Both the position numbers and the translations under genes were made by a program. Source: Stenotrophomonas maltophilia (lineage in GTDB: Bacteria > Actinomycetota > Actinomycetes > Actinomycetales > Microbacteriaceae). Taken from it: a DNA stretch of 64,000 nt. The stretch's first letter is position 1. The number at the start of each line of letters is the position of its first letter. Location: positions 1-64,000 of the forward strand of contig JACEFY010000001.1 of assembly GCA_016807485.1 (NCBI GenBank), read 5' to 3'. Below, in pieces: positions 59,862 to 64,000 of this stretch. The notes below the pieces were generated by a model. It saw only the letters and a program-made list of their open reading frames with translations. It was not told the origin of the DNA and did no database searches.

Positions 59862-60331
59862 GCGCGGTGAGGCGCCTCCGTGCGGTTGCGAACCTGTCGA
59901 CTATTGAGGGGGTCCGCGGCTTTCGACTCCTCGTGACGCGGGGTCGAGGCGAGACATTCGGTGTCGCCCTCGAAGAGACGTACGGCGACACTGGACAGGT
60001 CATGGCGGCCCCCGTTCTCGCTGCTTCTCCGATGCAAACGGGTCGCGTCGTAGATGCGCTGCTCGCCGCGGTTCGACGCGCGAATCATCAGTCGAGCGTG
60101 CTGTCCTTCACACGCAAGGCCCCCATTCGCTTGGGTGAGGCCGAAGGCGTTCGGCTCGCACTCGTACTTCTTGCCACGCAGCCCGTGGCGAAGCATGAGC
60201 GCGTTCGAGCGATCGTCGCAGGCATCAACGCCATGAGCACTGAGGAGACCTACTACTGGTATTCGAAGTGTGTGGGAGTGGACGCGAACCGCGCCCGCAA
60301 AGCAATCCGTACGCTCCTCGCGGAAGACTGA
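59858..60331 (+). CDS. Small conserved protein between DUF499 and DUF1156 genes (DUF7680-like)
   Basis: This 157-residue protein has a beta-rich N-terminal half ('GFRLLVTRGRGETFGVALEE') and a helical C-terminal half with the conserved-looking 'GVRLALVLLATQPVAKHERV' and 'STEETYYWYSKCVG'. It has no Cys cluster, membrane span or nuclease motif. The same kind of small protein accompanies DUF499 and DUF1156 genes elsewhere as I recall, and I tentatively relate it to DUF7680. It overlaps the ATPase gene by 4 bases and is followed after 9 bases by the methylase, so it is an integral part of the array. Confidence 0.68.
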   Translation: MSAVRRLRAVANLSTIEGVRGFRLLVTRGRGETFGVALEETYGDTGQVMAAPVLAASPMQTGRVVDALLAAVRRANHQSSVLSFTRKAPIRLGEAEGVRLALVLLATQPVAKHERVRAIVAGINAMSTEETYYWYSKCVGVDANRARKAIRTLLAED

Positions 60332-60340
60332 AGGAAACAG

Positions 60341-63256
60341 ATGGCCATCGAAAAGCCCCGCGTCCTGATCGAAGACTGGTTGCCGGTTGCGGAACTGGGC
60401 ATCGAATCCAGGCGAGAGCGTGGCGCGGCTTCCGCTCTCCCGCCCCTGTCCTTTCTGCACATCTGGTGGGCGCGCCGACCCCTTGTTGCCTCGGCAGCGG
60501 TGGCACTAGCTGGCGTAATGCCGTCGTGGTCGGAGGACCTTCCGGAGGCCTTTCCCGACGCACCCGAGTTGAGCAACGAGTCGGCGTACCGCCAGTGGCT
60601 GTTGCGTTTGATTGGGATCTGGGGTGACCCGGTCATGGGCCGCCGGATGATCGATGCGGCAAATGCTGCGGGTGTCAAGCTGCAAGGCAACGGATACGGT
60701 TACCGACAGGCGTTTCGCAACAGCATTCCTCGAAAGGACATCGACCTTCTTCACAGCGTGCTGACCCGAACGTGGGGCGCGCTGCCAACGGTCGCGGATC
60801 CGACGGCAGGGGGCGGCTCGATTCCCTGGGCTGCTAGCCGTCTGGGTCTGCCAGTATTCGCTAACGACTTGAACGGGGTCGCCGCGAGCGTGCTGAAGGC
60901 TGGCGTGGAGATTCCATCCACTCGAGGAGTGGATCTACTTCCCGACTTGTCAGAGTGGGGAGGGAAGTTGGTGAAGCGGGTCGAGGGAAAGCTGAAGAAG
61001 TACTTCCCTCTCAACCCGGGCGAGAGCGTTATCGCCTATATCTGGGCTAATGCAGTTCCTTGCCCACGCACTGGCCGGCTGGTCCCACTTCTAACTGACA
61101 AATGGTTGAGGAAGGCGCCAGGCAAGGAAGCTGCTGTCCGGATGATTGTCGAGGTCGATGGGGTCGACCTCACAGAGCCGTACTTCGAGGTCGATCTCGG
61201 CAAGAGTGTCGACAAGTCGGATGCTGCGATTGGCACCACGGCGCGCGGAAAGGCCATATCTCCGTACGACAACCTCGTGATTGATGGCGAGTACATCAAG
61301 GAGGCCGCCCAACGCGGACGCATGACTCAGGTCTTGTACGCCCTTGCAATCCGCACATCTTCGGGTGAGCGCACCTTCCGAGCACCAAGCCAGGCGGACG
61401 TAGAGGCACTCGCAGCAGCTAGGTCTCGCTTCGCTGAGGTGAAGAACGAGTGGTTCGCTACTGGAATTCTTCCGACAGAGGAGTTCCCTGAGGGCAACGA
61501 TCTGCGCCCCAAGCACTACGGACTCGACCAATGGGTGGATTTTTTCACGCCGCGCCAGGCCCTTGTCCACGGCACCTTCGGTGAGGAGTTCGCCAAGCTG
61601 GTCCCCGAGGCCCGTGCCGCGCTCGGTGATCGTGCAGACGATGTGCTCTTTGAGCTCGCCTTGATGCAGGGCAAAGCACTCAACTACAACTCACGGCTCG
61701 GCTCGTGGCACGTGTCGAAGCAGGTTATGCGAAGCGTTTTCGAGCGGCACGACTTCGCGTTCAAGTGGACGTTCGCGGAGTTCGAGGGCGCGACGGCGCT
61801 ATACGCGTGGTGCCTCGATCAACTTACCGATGCGTATGGCGGAATCGCCAGACTCCTTGACGAGACTGGCGCTGTGGAAATCGGCATTGGTTCGTCACGC
61901 CTAGAGCGATCGGTTGCGGTTAGCCAAGGGAGTGCCGCGAGCCTGGATCTCCCAGATCGCTCGGTGACACACATCTGCATGGACCCGCCGTACTACGACA
62001 ACGTCATGTATGCCGAGCTAGCGGATTTCTTCTATGTGTGGGAGAAGCGGACGCTCGGACGGTTGGTGCCTGAGTACTTCCGGGACGAGCTCACCGACAA
62101 GGACAACGAGGCTGTTGCAAATCCTGCCCGGTTCGCGGCGATGGGACGGCGCAAGAAGGAGCTTGCCGATCTCGACTATGAGACCAAGATGACCTCGATC
62201 TTCTCCGAGTCGCGTCGAGTCTTGGCAGACAATGGTGTCCTCTCCGTAATGTTCACGCACAAGCGCGCCGAGGCGTGGGACACGCTCGGTATGGGCCTCC
62301 TGCAGGCCGGATTCACCATCGAGACCTCCTGGCCGGTCAACACTGAGGCGGAAACCTCCCTTCACCAGGCAAACATGAACTCCGCTGCGTCGACCATCAT
62401 GCTCGTGTGTCGCAAGCGTGATGAGTCTGTCGACGGACAACGCGTGTATCTGGACGACATCGAGAGCGAGATCCGTCAGGCCGCCCGAGATGCCGCGACT
62501 CGGTTCCAGCACGACGGCATCGAGGGCGTGGACCTCCTTCTTTCGACCTACGGGCCGACGCTCTCGGTCATCTCGAAGAAGTGGCCAGTGTACTCATCGG
62601 CACCGGATGCCGATGGTCGTGAGCAGTTGCTCCGTCCTGAGGATGCTTTGGCCCTCGCCCGTGAAGAGATTGTCCATCTGCGCCGCTCGCGGCTTGTCGG
62701 TAGCGCCGCGAAGGTAGACTCGCTCACGGACTTCGTACTCCTCGCGTGGGACACATTCGGAGCTCGCGAGTTTCCTTTCGACACAGCGCGGCTTCTCGCC
62801 CTGGCAGTGGGTGGCCTTGATGTTGATCAGCTGGAGCGGGCAAGAGTGGTGTCGAAGGCGGCGGGCGTTGTGAAGCTGCTAGCGCCGCACGAGCGGGTGC
62901 GTCGCGAAGTAGACAGCGACCTTCCCGGAGTGAAGCCAGATGCCTCGTCGTTTGAGTACGTGATCGATGCTGTAGACACGGCGCTCTACATCGCAGCAGT
63001 CGACGGCCAGCAGGCCGCCAAACGGTTCCTCGACCGCCACGGGTATACGGCCAGCGCAGCATTCACCTCCACCCTCCAAGGCCTGGTGAACGCGATCCCT
63101 CGCACGAAGGTGAAGGGTACATGGGTCGTGCCGGAGGCGGGATTGCTCGACACGCTTTGCACTCTCTACTTTGAGGACATCGCTCTGCCCGAAGCAGAGG
63201 AGATGGCGTCGTCGCTCGTCGGCGAAGCAGGCGAGACCCTCTTCGACGTGGAGTGA
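60341..63256 (+). CDS. DUF1156-type adenine-specific DNA methyltransferase
   Basis: This 971-residue protein opens with the DUF1156 signature ('LPVAELGIESRRERGA' then 'LHIWWARRPLVAS'). SAM-binding motif I is 'VADPTAGGGSIPWAASR' (152-168) and motif IV is 'MDPPYYDNVMYAEL' (DPPY at 548-551), typical of N6-adenine or N4-cytosine enzymes. Motifs I and IV are ~400 residues apart, with an insert as in other DUF1156 enzymes. It would mark self DNA, so the ATPase and PLD/helicase partners can attack unmarked DNA. A GGAAACAG ribosome-site region precedes the ATG. The next gene starts 1 base after the stop. Confidence 0.87.
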   Translation: MAIEKPRVLIEDWLPVAELGIESRRERGAASALPPLSFLHIWWARRPLVASAAVALAGVMPSWSEDLPEAFPDAPELSNESAYRQWLLRLIGIWGDPVMGRRMIDAANAAGVKLQGNGYGYRQAFRNSIPRKDIDLLHSVLTRTWGALPTVADPTAGGGSIPWAASRLGLPVFANDLNGVAASVLKAGVEIPSTRGVDLLPDLSEWGGKLVKRVEGKLKKYFPLNPGESVIAYIWANAVPCPRTGRLVPLLTDKWLRKAPGKEAAVRMIVEVDGVDLTEPYFEVDLGKSVDKSDAAIGTTARGKAISPYDNLVIDGEYIKEAAQRGRMTQVLYALAIRTSSGERTFRAPSQADVEALAAARSRFAEVKNEWFATGILPTEEFPEGNDLRPKHYGLDQWVDFFTPRQALVHGTFGEEFAKLVPEARAALGDRADDVLFELALMQGKALNYNSRLGSWHVSKQVMRSVFERHDFAFKWTFAEFEGATALYAWCLDQLTDAYGGIARLLDETGAVEIGIGSSRLERSVAVSQGSAASLDLPDRSVTHICMDPPYYDNVMYAELADFFYVWEKRTLGRLVPEYFRDELTDKDNEAVANPARFAAMGRRKKELADLDYETKMTSIFSESRRVLADNGVLSVMFTHKRAEAWDTLGMGLLQAGFTIETSWPVNTEAETSLHQANMNSAASTIMLVCRKRDESVDGQRVYLDDIESEIRQAARDAATRFQHDGIEGVDLLLSTYGPTLSVISKKWPVYSSAPDADGREQLLRPEDALALAREEIVHLRRSRLVGSAAKVDSLTDFVLLAWDTFGAREFPFDTARLLALAVGGLDVDQLERARVVSKAAGVVKLLAPHERVRREVDSDLPGVKPDASSFEYVIDAVDTALYIAAVDGQQAAKRFLDRHGYTASAAFTSTLQGLVNAIPRTKVKGTWVVPEAGLLDTLCTLYFEDIALPEAEEMASSLVGEAGETLFDVE

Positions 63257-63257
63257 C

Positions 63258-64000
63258 GTGGAGCAGGAAGAACAGACCGCGACCGGGGCATCGACGGACG
63301 CCAGTGCCGCCCCGCTAAATCGCACCTATCGTGTCGACGATCGGGCGTCAACCGCCGAGGACTCATTCGAGTCGATCCCACTGCGGTCCAACTACTCCCC
63401 GGACGACGATCCGTTTGAGGAGTTCTATCTTCCCCTGCTGACGCGATCTGTGAGCTACGACCGAGCTGTCGGATACTGGTCTGCAGCAGAGCTCCAATTC
63501 GCAGCCCAAGGGACCGCCAATTTCCTCGCCAACGGTGGACGGATGCGTCTGATCGTTGGCGCCCAACTCATCGAGAAAGACGTGGACGCGGTCCTCTCCG
63601 GAGCACCGCTTGATGAAGTTGTCGCTGCGCGCCTCCTCGCCGACCCAGACCTCGAGGGCGCCAAGATCGTGGAAACCAAGCACCTGAGTGTGCTCGCGTG
63701 GATGGTCGCCAATGATCGACTGGAGATTCGTGTCGGCATCCCCAAGAGCAGCGAAGGCCGGCTCCTTACCCAGCAGGAGTCTGGACGCTACTTTCACACC
63801 AAGTATGGCATCCTTGAGGATCGCTACGGCAACCGTGTGGCATTCAACGGGTCGAACAACGCGTCGGTTACCGCCTGGGTCAAGAACCATGAGACTTTCG
63901 ACGTATACCCATCCACAAACCCCCCAATCTGGGAGTGGTTGGGTGAAGCCAAGGTCATCGACTTCGAGAACCACTGGAACCAGCGTGCCGACAAAGGCTG
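63258..64000 (+). CDS. Phospholipase-D-type nuclease/helicase, N-terminal part (runs off window)
   Basis: The frame from GTG 63258 (1 base after the methylase stop) is open to the window end: 247 codons. It has a disordered acidic head (1-50), then a PLD-type domain: 'FEEFYLPLLTRSVSYDRAVG' and, near residue 177, 'YFHTKYGILEDRYGNRVAFN' followed by GSNNAS, that is the HxK(x4)D...GSxN motif of PLD nucleases. In the related gene clusters this protein continues into a SNF2 helicase; that part would lie beyond 64000. It is the probable effector of the array. A later start cannot be excluded. Confidence 0.8.
   Translation, partial: MEQEEQTATGASTDASAAPLNRTYRVDDRASTAEDSFESIPLRSNYSPDDDPFEEFYLPLLTRSVSYDRAVGYWSAAELQFAAQGTANFLANGGRMRLIVGAQLIEKDVDAVLSGAPLDEVVAARLLADPDLEGAKIVETKHLSVLAWMVANDRLEIRVGIPKSSEGRLLTQQESGRYFHTKYGILEDRYGNRVAFNGSNNASVTAWVKNHETFDVYPSTNPPIWEWLGEAKVIDFENHWNQRADKG

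Noticed and set aside
1-64000. CRISPR arrays, insertion sequences, rRNA genes
   Set aside because: Reading through, I saw no regularly spaced repeat-spacer pattern, no transposase motifs and no rRNA sequence.

Overview
The window is high-GC actinobacterial DNA, most likely Microbacteriaceae (Microbacterium or a close relative). Reasons: the rsfS/tRNA-Ala chromosomal start, the GC-rich codon use, frequent GTG starts and stop/start overlaps, and an actinobacterial type IV transfer set. Only the first ~1 kb (end of a membrane protein gene, rsfS, tRNA-Ala) looks like ordinary chromosome. The rest is accessory DNA in two islands, each beginning at the 3' end of a tRNA gene with a tyrosine recombinase beside it.

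Island 1 (about 0.99-8.6 kb) starts at tRNA-Ala(GGC). It carries a small excisionase-like gene, an integrase and a complete Qat anti-phage operon: QatA KAP ATPase, QatB, QatC QueC-like, QatD TatD-like. A fifth, overlapping gene encodes a winged-helix/DpnD-like/HTH protein. No second att copy is visible, and the integrase has Arg in place of the usual HxxR histidine, so this island may be fixed.

Island 2 starts at tRNA-Arg(CCT) at 8.6 kb and runs past the end of the window. It is an integrative and conjugative element (ICE). Its left part holds the integrase, a GIY-YIG protein, a CoiA-like nuclease and a tandem pair of DUF262 proteins. From 34.0 down to 18.2 kb a nearly uninterrupted minus-strand operon encodes ArdC, a prim-pol, a DUF2637 protein, a ParB-like protein, a VirB8-like protein, a cell-wall hydrolase, two small membrane proteins, a TrbL-like channel, an SCO6880-like protein, a VirB4 ATPase, the coupling protein, SSB and a DUF4913 protein. 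The MobF relaxase (TraA) lies at 42.6-46.1 kb, with a candidate oriT just upstream.

Between the ardC promoter and the relaxase sit two cargo modules. One is XRE / ImmA peptidase / 7-TM protein / alpha-beta hydrolase. The other is a kinase-phosphatase-vWA (TerY-P-like) triad whose kinase is fused to S1 and PIN RNase domains and is preceded by an antitoxin-like HTH gene with a clear operator array. This second module is the strongest candidate for an undescribed system.

Right of the relaxase are small ICE proteins and a TPR protein. From 49.6 kb there is a large defence array: HEPN-SNF2 helicase, sacsin-like HSP90-type ATPase, an HTH gene broken by a TGA, DUF499-type ATPase, a small conserved protein, DUF1156-type DNA adenine methylase, and the start of a phospholipase-D-type protein that runs off the window. 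It resembles DISARM-like methylase/helicase/PLD systems but has its own gene content. Functions are inferred from motifs read by eye; no database search was run.
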